A stretch of DNA of 64,000 nucleotides from Acidobacteriota bacterium (GTDB taxonomy: Bacteria; Acidobacteriota; Polarisedimenticolia; Polarisedimenticolales; Polarisedimenticolaceae): NCBI GenBank assembly GCA_029861955.1, contig JAOTYK010000009.1, forward strand, positions 62,001 through 126,000. Reading direction: 5' to 3'. Shown piece by piece: positions 56,975 to 64,000 of this stretch; within the stretch, counting starts at the first letter, position 1, and every line of letters starts with the position of its first letter. The position numbers and the translations under genes are program-made. The notes beneath the pieces were generated by a model that searched no databases, was not told where the DNA came from, and saw only the letters and a program-made list of their open reading frames with translations.

Positions 56975-57289
56975 ATGACCAAGAAGGGCACCGACCGAAA
57001 ATCCGACCTGCTGACCGAGAAGCAGGAGAGGACTGGGCGCCCTCCACAGTTCAAGGTGGTGATCCATAACGATGACTACACGACGATGGAATTTGTCCTC
57101 GAAGTGCTGGAGTCGGTTTTCCATCTGTCTCCGGCCGAGGCCTACAGCGTCATGATGAAAGTTCACCAGGAAGGGATCGGTGTCGCCGGCGTCTATTCCC
57201 ACGAGATCGCAGAGACGAAAGCGAGTCTCGTCATGGACCAGGCACAGGAAGAGGGGTTCCCTCTTCGCGCAACCGTCGAGAAGGAGTAG
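56975..57289 (+). CDS. clpS: ATP-dependent Clp protease adaptor ClpS
   Basis: 104 residues. The ClpS fold is shown by FKVVIHNDDYTTMEFVLEVL, with the N-degron-pocket Asn-Asp pair, and VHQEGIGVAGVYSHEIAETK. The N-terminal 25 residues are charged and flexible, as in the family. ClpS delivers proteins with bulky N-terminal residues to ClpA. Three bases ahead of clpA, with aat following: a complete N-end-rule operon apart from clpP. Confidence 0.95.
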   Translation: MTKKGTDRKSDLLTEKQERTGRPPQFKVVIHNDDYTTMEFVLEVLESVFHLSPAEAYSVMMKVHQEGIGVAGVYSHEIAETKASLVMDQAQEEGFPLRATVEKE

Positions 57290-57292
57290 GTC

Positions 57293-59590
57293 ATGTTCAG
57301 TTCTAATCTGGAACTCGTCCTTGGAATCGCCTACCGCGAGGCGGACTCCCGACGTCATGCCCACCTGGGTCTGGAACATCTGCTCTACGCACTTCTGCAC
57401 GATCCCGAGGGCGAGGAAGTTCTGGCCGCCTGCGGCACCGATCTCCCACGCCTGAAGAAGGAGCTGAAGTCGTTCCTCGAGGATGAGGCGGAAGTTCTTC
57501 CGAAGGACGCCGAGGGCGAGCCGGTTCAGACCCGCGCGTTCCAGCGGGTCCTGCAGACCACGGCGTTACATATCCACAGTTCGGGTCGAAGCGAGGCCGG
57601 TGTCGGTGACGCGCTTGCCGCCCTGCTGCAGGAGACGAACTCCCGCGCCGCAGGCATGTTGAAGTCCCAGGGTGTGACACGGCTGGACATTCTCAACTAC
57701 ATCTCCCACGGCATCGCGAAGGTGCCGCTACCCGGTTCGGGCGAACGACACGCCAGCGCCGGTGACGGTCTGGAGGAAGGTGAGGGACCCGCGGCCAACC
57801 CGCTGGAGATGTACGCGACGAATCTCAGCGAGCGCGCACGAGCGGGTCTCCTGGATCCTCTGGTCGGTCGCGATCGCGAGATCGAACGGGCCCTCGAGGT
57901 GCTGGGCCGACGTCGCAAGAATCACCCGGTCTTCGTCGGCGAGGCGGGAGTCGGAAAGACCGCGATGGTCGAGGGATTGGCCCAGCGACTCCTGGGCGAA
58001 GAAGTGCCCAAACTCCTGGAAGGCGCCGAGATCTTCTCGTTGGATGCCGGGGCCCTGCTGGCCGGCACCCGCTACCGCGGCGACTTCGAGGAACGCTTCA
58101 AGGCGTTGATCGGACAACTGGAGCAGCACCCTCGGCCGATCCTCTTCATCGATGAGCTTCACACCATGATCGGTGCCGGCGCGACGACAGGCGGCACGAT
58201 GGATCTGGCCAACCTGATCAAACCCGTTCTGACGGATATCCGAGTGCGCGTCATCGGCGCCACGACCTTCGAGGAGTTCAAGCATCTCGAAAAGGACCGT
58301 GCACTCCATCGAAGACTGCAGAAGATCGTCATCGACGAGCCGAGTATCGAGGAGACGTTCCGGATTCTCGACGGGCTCAAGCCGCGCTACGAAGAACACC
58401 ACAACGTGATCTATTCCGATTCGGTGCTGAAGGCGGCCGTGCGTCTCGCCCAACGACACCTTCGTGAGTATCGCCTTCCGGACAGCGCCATCGATGTCAT
58501 CGACGAGGCAGGATCGATGCTGAGGCTGGCGTCCGGCGACGATGAGACCATCGAGATCGATGTACCCTCCGTGGAGCGAGTCGTCTCACGCATGGCGCGC
58601 ATCCCCGAGACCCAGGCGACGGTCTCCGACAAGGAGCGGCTGCGATCCCTCGAGGACTCTCTCAATCGGGTGGTCTTCGGTCAGACCGCGGCGGTCAAGA
58701 GCGTGTCGGCCGCCACCCGAAGAGCGCGGGCCGGTCTTGGACACCCCGATCGACCGGCAGGATCGTTCCTGTTTACCGGTCCTACGGGTGTCGGCAAGAC
58801 CGAGCTGGCCAAACAGCTCGCACGACATCTCGGCAACGAGTTCATCCGGTTCGACATGAGCGAGTACATGGAAAAGCATGCCGTCGCTCGCCTCATCGGC
58901 GCCCCTCCGGGATACGTCGGCTTCGAGCAGGGGGGGCTTCTGGTCGACGCCGTGCGGACCCATCCGTACAGCGTCGTGCTTCTCGACGAGATCGAGAAGG
59001 CCCACCCCGACATGTTCAACATTCTCCTGCAGGTGATGGACCACGCGACGCTGACCGACAACACCGGCCGCAAGGCCGACTTCCGTCATACCGTGCTGAT
59101 CCTGACGTCCAACGCGGGGTCACGGGAGATGAGCATGCGTGGGATCGGGTTCCAGGACAACGAGGCCCAGGACGCCCGCTCCAAATCGATGACCGCCATC
59201 GAGAAGGTGTTCAGCCCCGAGTTCCGCAATCGCCTCGACGCCATCGTCTCCTTCAATCCACTCCCCGAGAACGTGATGGAGCGGATCGTCGACAAGTTCA
59301 TCCTCGAACTGGAAGGACAATTGAGAGAGCGGCGGATCGCGTTTCAGCTTGAGCCTGCGGCACGGACCTATCTGGCCCGCAAGGGCTACGACCCCCGTTT
59401 CGGCGCACGACCGCTGGCCAGATTGATCCAGACCGATGTGCGTGACCGACTGACCGACGAGATTCTGTTCGGGAAACTCGAACACGGCGGGACCGTCGCC
59501 ATCGATCACGACGGCAACGAGTTGACATTCCGGATCGACCCGACTCCCGAGGATCACTCGGCGGAGAAGGAACCGGCCGACGCCAACTGA
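57293..59590 (+). CDS. clpA: ATP-dependent Clp protease ATP-binding subunit ClpA
   Basis: 765 residues (E. coli ClpA is about the same). N-domain 1-145 with the Clp-N repeats. AAA-1 carries Walker A GEAGVGKTAM (about 217-226) and LFIDELHTMIGAGAT; AAA-2 carries GPTGVGKTELAK (about 497-508) and VVLLDEIEKAHPD. The ClpP-docking loop is IGF (618-620). There is no ClpB-type middle coiled coil. Unfolds substrates for ClpP; clpP is not in the window. Overlap-free operon: 3 bases after clpS, 3 before aat. Confidence 0.95.
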   Translation: MFSSNLELVLGIAYREADSRRHAHLGLEHLLYALLHDPEGEEVLAACGTDLPRLKKELKSFLEDEAEVLPKDAEGEPVQTRAFQRVLQTTALHIHSSGRSEAGVGDALAALLQETNSRAAGMLKSQGVTRLDILNYISHGIAKVPLPGSGERHASAGDGLEEGEGPAANPLEMYATNLSERARAGLLDPLVGRDREIERALEVLGRRRKNHPVFVGEAGVGKTAMVEGLAQRLLGEEVPKLLEGAEIFSLDAGALLAGTRYRGDFEERFKALIGQLEQHPRPILFIDELHTMIGAGATTGGTMDLANLIKPVLTDIRVRVIGATTFEEFKHLEKDRALHRRLQKIVIDEPSIEETFRILDGLKPRYEEHHNVIYSDSVLKAAVRLAQRHLREYRLPDSAIDVIDEAGSMLRLASGDDETIEIDVPSVERVVSRMARIPETQATVSDKERLRSLEDSLNRVVFGQTAAVKSVSAATRRARAGLGHPDRPAGSFLFTGPTGVGKTELAKQLARHLGNEFIRFDMSEYMEKHAVARLIGAPPGYVGFEQGGLLVDAVRTHPYSVVLLDEIEKAHPDMFNILLQVMDHATLTDNTGRKADFRHTVLILTSNAGSREMSMRGIGFQDNEAQDARSKSMTAIEKVFSPEFRNRLDAIVSFNPLPENVMERIVDKFILELEGQLRERRIAFQLEPAARTYLARKGYDPRFGARPLARLIQTDVRDRLTDEILFGKLEHGGTVAIDHDGNELTFRIDPTPEDHSAEKEPADAN

Positions 59591-59593
59591 TCG

Positions 59594-60274
59594 ATGCCGG
59601 TCTATCGTCTTCCCGAAGAACCGATCTTTCCTCCGGTGGACGAGGCGGAGGATGGCCTGCTGGCGATCGGTGGCGACCTCAGTCCCGAGCGGCTGATCGC
59701 GGCCTACATGTCGGGAATCTTCCCCTGGTACAGCGAGGGTGATCCGATCCTGTGGCACGCCCCCGACCCCCGCTGCGTGTTGACACCCGACTCACTGAAG
59801 GTCAGCCGTCGATTGCGACGCACGGTGGATTCCGGTCGCTTCAACGTCACCCTCGATCAAAACTTCGATGACGTCATCGAGGCATGTGCGGTCACGCCTC
59901 GGGAGGGGCAGGCCGGGACCTGGATCACCACGGCGATGCTCGACGCCTACCGCGAACTCCATCGCCTCGGCCTGGGGCACTCGGTCGAAGTCTGGTCGCG
60001 GGAAGATCTTGTCGGTGGACTCTACGGCGTGTCGCTGGGCTCGATGTTCTTCGGCGAGTCGATGTTCTCCCATGAGCGCGATGCGTCGAAGGTCGCGCTG
60101 GTCACGTTGATCGAACAGCTTGCGACGTGGAGGATGCCGTTACTGGACTGCCAGGTCGAGAACGATCACCTGCTGAGCATGGGTGCCGAGCTGTGGCCCC
60201 GCGAGAAATTCATGCGACGGCTCGAGGAGCTGCTTGCAACTCCGACCCATCGCGGTCCCTGGCAGTTTGACTAG
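59594..60274 (+). CDS. aat: Leucyl/phenylalanyl-tRNA-protein transferase
   Basis: 226 residues. Family motifs: DEAEDGLLAIGGDLSPERLI, GIFPWYSEGDPILWHAPDPR, TWITTAMLDAYRELHRLG, GVSLGSMFFGESMFS and LLDCQVENDHLLSMGAE. Aat adds Leu or Phe to N-terminal Lys/Arg, creating the N-degron that ClpS recognises, so the three genes of this operon form one pathway. Confidence 0.96.
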   Translation: MPVYRLPEEPIFPPVDEAEDGLLAIGGDLSPERLIAAYMSGIFPWYSEGDPILWHAPDPRCVLTPDSLKVSRRLRRTVDSGRFNVTLDQNFDDVIEACAVTPREGQAGTWITTAMLDAYRELHRLGLGHSVEVWSREDLVGGLYGVSLGSMFFGESMFSHERDASKVALVTLIEQLATWRMPLLDCQVENDHLLSMGAELWPREKFMRRLEELLATPTHRGPWQFD

Positions 60275-60493
60275 GAAACAGGTTCACGACGGCGCGTTGA
60301 CACCAGGTCCGTTGAAGTACTGCTTCTCCTCGGGCCGATTCTCGATGTTCCTATTCGGATCGGAGTTCGCGCGGCGAATAGACCGCGCCGATCGTGAATG
60401 TCGTGGCTGACCCGATTCGCGTCGCCTACAATCGATGAAAGACAGCGACACCGCTCATAACTCGCTTCAACACAGCTTGCAGTCGGAGGCTTA

Positions 60494-61003
60494 ATGAGAG
60501 ACTTCCGCATTCGATCACGTAACTGGTCCGTCGTCTGTATCGCGATGTTGTGTTCGTTCTTCATCGGCGTCGCAACAGTCGATTACGCCGGAGTCGTTTC
60601 GGCGGCGGCAGTCGGGTCGACGGGCATCAACATCTCCGCGCAGGGCTTGAGTGTTGTGGCTATTGTTGTTGTCGAAAGTCTTCCAATGATACTGGAGCAC
60701 GCAGGGTCTGAGCTCTTGTGGCCTGCGTCGTCGAACGCGATTGGGTATGACGTCGTCAGGGGCGATTTGGGCGTGCTGCGAGCAAGCTCTGGAGATTTTT
60801 CCCTGTCGGCAGAATCATGTGTTGGGGACAATGTTCCTGCTTTGCAGTTGAGTGAGTCGTCTATTGTGCAGCCTGGCGAGGGATTGTGGTTTCTCCTGCG
60901 CACCGTATACAGTTCGCTAGGTGGTGGTGAAACGTATGACGTGGAGACTACCGGAGACGCCCGGGATACTGGCCTAGTCGGAAACCCGCAGGCGTGCCCG
61001 TGA
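60494..61003 (+). CDS. Small secreted protein consisting mainly of the C-terminal CP module
   Basis: 169 residues, ATG with GGAGG four bases upstream. N-terminal signal/anchor about 10-30 (WSVVCIAMLCSFFIGVA). After a short spacer the last 97 residues form the module seen at the ends of four larger secreted proteins in this window: ELLWPASSNAIGYDVVRGDL, one Cys near the middle, PGEGLWFLLR, final QACP. The gene has lower GC than its neighbours. It may be a remnant of a larger protein or a minimal form of the module. The 219-base gap before it (60275-60493) contains a TACAAT (60427-60432) but no firm promoter. Confidence 0.7.
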   Translation: MRDFRIRSRNWSVVCIAMLCSFFIGVATVDYAGVVSAAAVGSTGINISAQGLSVVAIVVVESLPMILEHAGSELLWPASSNAIGYDVVRGDLGVLRASSGDFSLSAESCVGDNVPALQLSESSIVQPGEGLWFLLRTVYSSLGGGETYDVETTGDARDTGLVGNPQACP

Positions 61004-61053
61004 TCGACAATCTGTCGCGCACTCTAGATGGATCGGCCGTCTAACTAAGTCGG

Positions 61054-61740
61054 TTAGTAGCCGCACTGCGCGAAGCGGTCTTCTGCATCTCGGATCAGGG
61101 CGCAGTCGAGCAACTTGCACCCACCGTCGCGAGTCCGCGGGTTGTCACGGCAGTACGGCAGAAGCATGTACGCATCGTTTCTCGCCTCGTCAATTCCGCT
61201 TGTGAAATCGGGCAATTCAGCCGCCCTTCGCGAAAAATCTGGGGACCTTGCGTGCAAATTGAACAGCTTGGCTCTGTCGGCACTCTCGCCAACGGGTTCA
61301 GATTCTGAGATGTATCCGAGCAATCGCAGAATCAGTTCTCTATCCTCGCCGATAATCCCGTCTGGATTGCGTCCCGACGCAATTCGACTACGACAGTTGT
61401 CGGCGTTGATCGCGCTTCCATCCAGCAGTGACGTGCTGACGGGGACTACCTCGTCGCACAGGTCCGGGTTGCGAGTTGCGAGGGCAACGTCATCCAGACA
61501 ATCGGACCGGACCAACATTATTTGTATGCCACTCGTCGCTAACGGGTACGAATCGGTGGCGCTTGGTGAGATCTTGTAGCAAAGCATTGGGTCTCGCATT
61601 TCTCGTGCGACACCCTTGTATATGTACTCGAGTGGGGTCATCTGCTCTCTCGGGTCACGCCCTTCACAGCTTGTGGTCGCTGCCAGAAGTAGGCTGCACG
61701 CAATTGCAATTAGCGATGTTGCTGAAGACGAATACTTCAT
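61054..61740 (-). CDS. Putative secreted lipoprotein of unknown function
   Basis: 228 residues with an N-terminal signal (SLIAIACSLLLAATTSC); the Cys25 could be lipidated, though the lipobox TTSC is imperfect. The mature part has nine further Cys, several in short pairs (CRDNPRTRDGGC, CALIRDAEDRFAQC), implying disulphides, and looks helical. No family recognised. Lower GC and less typical codon choice than the neighbours suggest acquired DNA. Confidence 0.6.
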   Translation of the reverse strand: MKYSSSATSLIAIACSLLLAATTSCEGRDPREQMTPLEYIYKGVAREMRDPMLCYKISPSATDSYPLATSGIQIMLVRSDCLDDVALATRNPDLCDEVVPVSTSLLDGSAINADNCRSRIASGRNPDGIIGEDRELILRLLGYISESEPVGESADRAKLFNLHARSPDFSRRAAELPDFTSGIDEARNDAYMLLPYCRDNPRTRDGGCKLLDCALIRDAEDRFAQCGY

Positions 61741-62153
61741 CCTGTCTCGCTCTCATGGTTGATACCTTGGGCCAGAATTGAATATTGTTGGAATAGAGAC
61801 GCTTGTCGAGCGGGAACGATTTGCATCGGTGTTTAGGGATTTCTGCAAAAAAACCGAGAACGGCCAAGCTTGATCGTTTTTGGGAGATACCTGAGTCGCG
61901 AATCGCTCCACGTGGCTCCAACCCGATTGACGTTCTCGACGGCGCCGATGATGATGACGCACTCCGGAAACTGCGAAGAACAGCCGAGTGACGTTCTTGA
62001 TTGAATCTGTTCAATGCTCGTCGCGTCTCCTCCACCGTCCCAGGATATTGACGAGGAACTGTTCGTGAAGTTGGATTCTCTTGTTCGATGTAGCGAAACA
62101 ACCGGTTGGGGGCCTGTGCCAGACATGACCACACGATTGCTCGCGGGTCACTG
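61741..62153. other. 413-base lower-GC gap without a supportable gene
   Basis: Lies between the lipoprotein start and the YhhQ stop. Several short reading frames exist on both strands, but none has a good start, recognisable protein or typical codon bias. Could be remnant accessory DNA. Confidence 0.4.
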
Positions 62154-62849
62154 TCACCCGACCGTTGACGCCGTGACGCCCGTATACCGTTCGGCAAGTC
62201 GAACACCCAGATAGCAGATCGGCGTGTCCAGCGCGGCAATCGCAACCTTGACCCCGTAGACCGCCAGGATGATGCCGACGAGATCGCCGAGAGTGCCAGT
62301 GAACACCGCCGGATTCTTGTACAGGAAGATCATGTTGACCGTCACGGAGTCGACGAACTGGGAAATCATCGTAGAGCCGTTGTTGCGCAACCACAGATGT
62401 TTGCCACCGGTCAGTCGCTTGAAAAAGTGAAACAGGCGGACATCGATCATCTGCGCCAGTAGATAGGCCGCCATCGAGCCGAACAGAAGTCGCCAGATGG
62501 GACCGAAGATTCCGACGTACGCGTCCTGCAGCGGGTAGGCGGGCGAGACCGGCAGGGCGATGCCGATCTGTGAAAACCCGAGAAGCAGCAGGCTCATCCC
62601 GAACCCCACCACGACCAGGAATCGAGCTCGTCGGGATCCATAGACCTCGGAGACCACGTCGGTGACCAGGAACGTGAGTGGGTACCAGAGAATCGACACG
62701 GGCAGAGTGAGACCAAAGGCAGTGAACAGCTTGACGCCGGCCGTGTTGGTCAAGATCACCAGGGTCGCGAACGTCGCCGCCAGGCCGGTGTAGAGGTATT
62801 CATACCGGAGACGTAGGCGGGGATTCTCCGGTAAGGTTCCTTCTCGCAC
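62154..62849 (-). CDS. yhhQ: Queuosine precursor transporter (YhhQ/VUT family)
   Basis: 231 residues with about six hydrophobic segments and the family motifs ILTNTAGVKLF, PLTFLVTDVVSEVYG, AYLLAQMIDVRLFHFFKRLT and LWLRNNGSTMISQFVDSVT. YhhQ imports 7-cyano-7-deazaguanine or related queuosine precursors for tRNA modification. Divergent from the downstream zinc-ribbon gene. The promoter region is only 78 bases. Confidence 0.92.
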   Translation of the reverse strand: MREGTLPENPRLRLRYEYLYTGLAATFATLVILTNTAGVKLFTAFGLTLPVSILWYPLTFLVTDVVSEVYGSRRARFLVVVGFGMSLLLLGFSQIGIALPVSPAYPLQDAYVGIFGPIWRLLFGSMAAYLLAQMIDVRLFHFFKRLTGGKHLWLRNNGSTMISQFVDSVTVNMIFLYKNPAVFTGTLGDLVGIILAVYGVKVAIAALDTPICYLGVRLAERYTGVTASTVG

Positions 62850-62927
62850 GGGGGCGATCCTAACCTATCGAATCGACTCGACGGGCGCCGAGTGGCGGTT
62901 TTCGCGATAATGGCGCGAGGAGTGACG

Positions 62928-63569
62928 ATGGCTGAACCGACGGATCTCAGGGCAGGTGCCTACGCCGACGACCTCTGTCGGTCGTGCAAGATCGTCCGGC
63001 GACACACGGTCCTCGTGGGTCCGTCGCCCGATCGACCGGCCCGAGTGATCTGCGACTACTGCCAAAGTCAGCACAACTACCGCGGTGGCGCAGAGCGCTG
63101 GACCAACCGTCCCCGACCTCGGTCCGCCACAAGCCGTTCCTCGGGAACACAATTCACCGGACAACCGTTCCCCCTGGTAAGCGAACGGGAAAGGAGCCTC
63201 GGCGTGGAAGAGAGTGGAGCCGGCGTCAACAGCGCCGACCTGGAGATGATGCTGAGGCAGGTCATCCGAGAAGAGACCGGCCTTACGCCGGTGGTCCCCG
63301 CAGATCGGTGGCGTGGGGGCGAGATGGTCTTGCGTCCTGCCGAGGAAGGCGTTCAGGAGAAGAGCTGGCCGATCGAGACTTTCTTCAGCAAGATCGTCAT
63401 GCTTCGCAACCGGCTGCGGGTCATGGAGCAACAGATCAACGCGGCGGACCTACCGTCGGAGGTCAAGCTGAAGCTCCAGTCGCACCTGACGGGTTGCTAT
63501 GGATCGCTGACCAGCTTCAACGTTCTGTTCGCCGACGAATCCGATCGATTCAAGGGGAGCGGAAAATGA
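62928..63569 (+). CDS. Zinc-ribbon-like protein of unknown function
   Basis: 213 residues. ATG at 62928 has GAGGAG five bases upstream, so longer starts were dropped. Residues about 16-52 hold two CxxC pairs (CRSC, CDYC) in a zinc-ribbon arrangement. A polar, Ser/Pro-rich linker follows, then a helical C-terminal part (about 95-213) with [28 protein letters not shown]. No known family recognised. Its stop overlaps the msrA start, so the two genes are likely co-expressed. Confidence 0.68.
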   Translation: MAEPTDLRAGAYADDLCRSCKIVRRHTVLVGPSPDRPARVICDYCQSQHNYRGGAERWTNRPRPRSATSRSSGTQFTGQPFPLVSERERSLGVEESGAGVNSADLEMMLRQVIREETGLTPVVPADRWRGGEMVLRPAEEGVQEKSWPIETFFSKIVMLRNRLRVMEQQINAADLPSEVKLKLQSHLTGCYGSLTSFNVLFADESDRFKGSGK

Positions 63570-64000
63570 CCCAACAGGCGATGTTTGGTTTGGGATGTTT
63601 CTGGGGTGCCGAGAGAAAGTTCTGGCAGTGCGACGGCGTGGTGAAGACCGCCGTCGGTTATGCCGGTGGGACGACGGAGAATCCGAGCTACGAACAGGTG
63701 TGTGGCGGAAACACCGGTCACGCCGAGGTCGTCCACGTCGTCTTCGATCCGACGGTCGTTACCTACGAGGCGTTACTCCAGCTGTTCTGGGAGAGCCATA
63801 ACCCGACCCAGGGCCATCGGCAGGGAAACGATATCGGCAGTCAGTACCGATCGGCCATCTACACCTACGATGACGATCAGGTCCGCGTGGCACAGGCATC
63901 GCGAGATGCCTACCAACAGCAGCTAACGGAAGCCGGTTTCGACACGATCACGACAGAGATCGAGGATGCACCCACGTTCTATCCGGCCGAGGAATACCAC
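63566..64000 (+). CDS. msrA: Peptide methionine sulfoxide reductase MsrA (cut by window edge)
   Basis: 145 residues visible of an MsrA. The catalytic Cys is in [10 protein letters not shown] (Cys11), followed by [59 protein letters not shown] and YPAEEYH. It reduces the S-epimer of methionine sulfoxide in proteins or free Met. ATG overlaps the previous stop (ATGA). The 3' end, with resolving Cys if any, lies beyond the right edge. Confidence 0.94.
   Translation, partial: MTQQAMFGLGCFWGAERKFWQCDGVVKTAVGYAGGTTENPSYEQVCGGNTGHAEVVHVVFDPTVVTYEALLQLFWESHNPTQGHRQGNDIGSQYRSAIYTYDDDQVRVAQASRDAYQQQLTEAGFDTITTEIEDAPTFYPAEEYH

Noticed and set aside
55051-57069. 672-codon plus-strand frame opposite the M28 peptidase
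   Set aside because: The minus-strand peptidase has lipobox and all zinc ligands; the plus frame is Arg/Gly/Val-rich without motifs and runs into clpS.
61803-62214. Short plus-strand frames in the low-GC gap (62 and 66 codons)
   Set aside because: No ribosome-binding site, no recognisable protein and poor codon bias.

Overview
The window is high-GC chromosomal DNA from a Gram-negative-type bacterium. It carries lipoprotein and Sec signals, an Aat/ClpS/ClpA N-degron set and many large secreted proteins with Cys-rich, Ca-binding, FN3 and BNR modules. Gene content and style suggest Acidobacteriota or a related deep phylum; that is inference, not proof. No tRNA, rRNA, CRISPR array or intact insertion sequence was seen.

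Left part (1-17.1 kb): the replication-origin neighbourhood in classical order. On the minus strand rpmH, rnpA, yidD, yidC, jag and mnmE (cut by the left edge) run away from the origin. On the plus strand lie dnaA, dnaN, recF, gyrB and gyrA. DnaA-box-like sites lie on both sides of dnaA. The dnaA-dnaN gap holds a perfect DnaA box followed by a CTA-triplet tract like a DnaA-trio unwinding element. gyrA runs directly into a biotin-dependent acyl-CoA carboxylase set (carboxyltransferase, biotin carboxylase, separate biotin carrier).

Middle part (17.1-41 kb): a methyltransferase, an Fe-S type uracil-DNA glycosylase-like protein and a membrane fatty-acid hydroxylase, then a 9 kb cluster of secreted proteins (19.4-28.7 kb). 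The cluster includes a CotA-type multicopper oxidase fused to a DNRLRE-like domain, next to a stand-alone copy of that domain. Then come hup, a PilZ protein, larB, the macromolecular-synthesis operon rpsU-dnaG-rpoD with a clear promoter and an internal hairpin, an MscS channel, a fatty acid desaturase, a FetAB-type ABC exporter, an alpha/beta hydrolase and a MuiA-family protein.

Right part (41-64 kb): a BNR-repeat protein (1227 aa) and an FN3 protein (1439 aa), both secreted, flank a small secreted protein. Next is a BlaI-type repressor paired with an M56 (BlaR1-like) membrane protease whose sensor part is a TPR array. An Hsp33-fdhD-M28 peptidase operon follows, then the N-end-rule operon clpS-clpA-aat, a lower-GC accessory stretch (60.3-62.15 kb), a YhhQ-type queuosine-precursor transporter, a zinc-ribbon protein and msrA (cut by the right edge).

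The most unusual pattern is a recurring C-terminal module of about 85-100 residues ending in Cys-Pro (or Cys-Ser-Pro). It is shared by five otherwise unrelated secreted proteins here, one of which is little more than a signal peptide plus this module. It could be an undescribed sorting, anchoring or binding domain.
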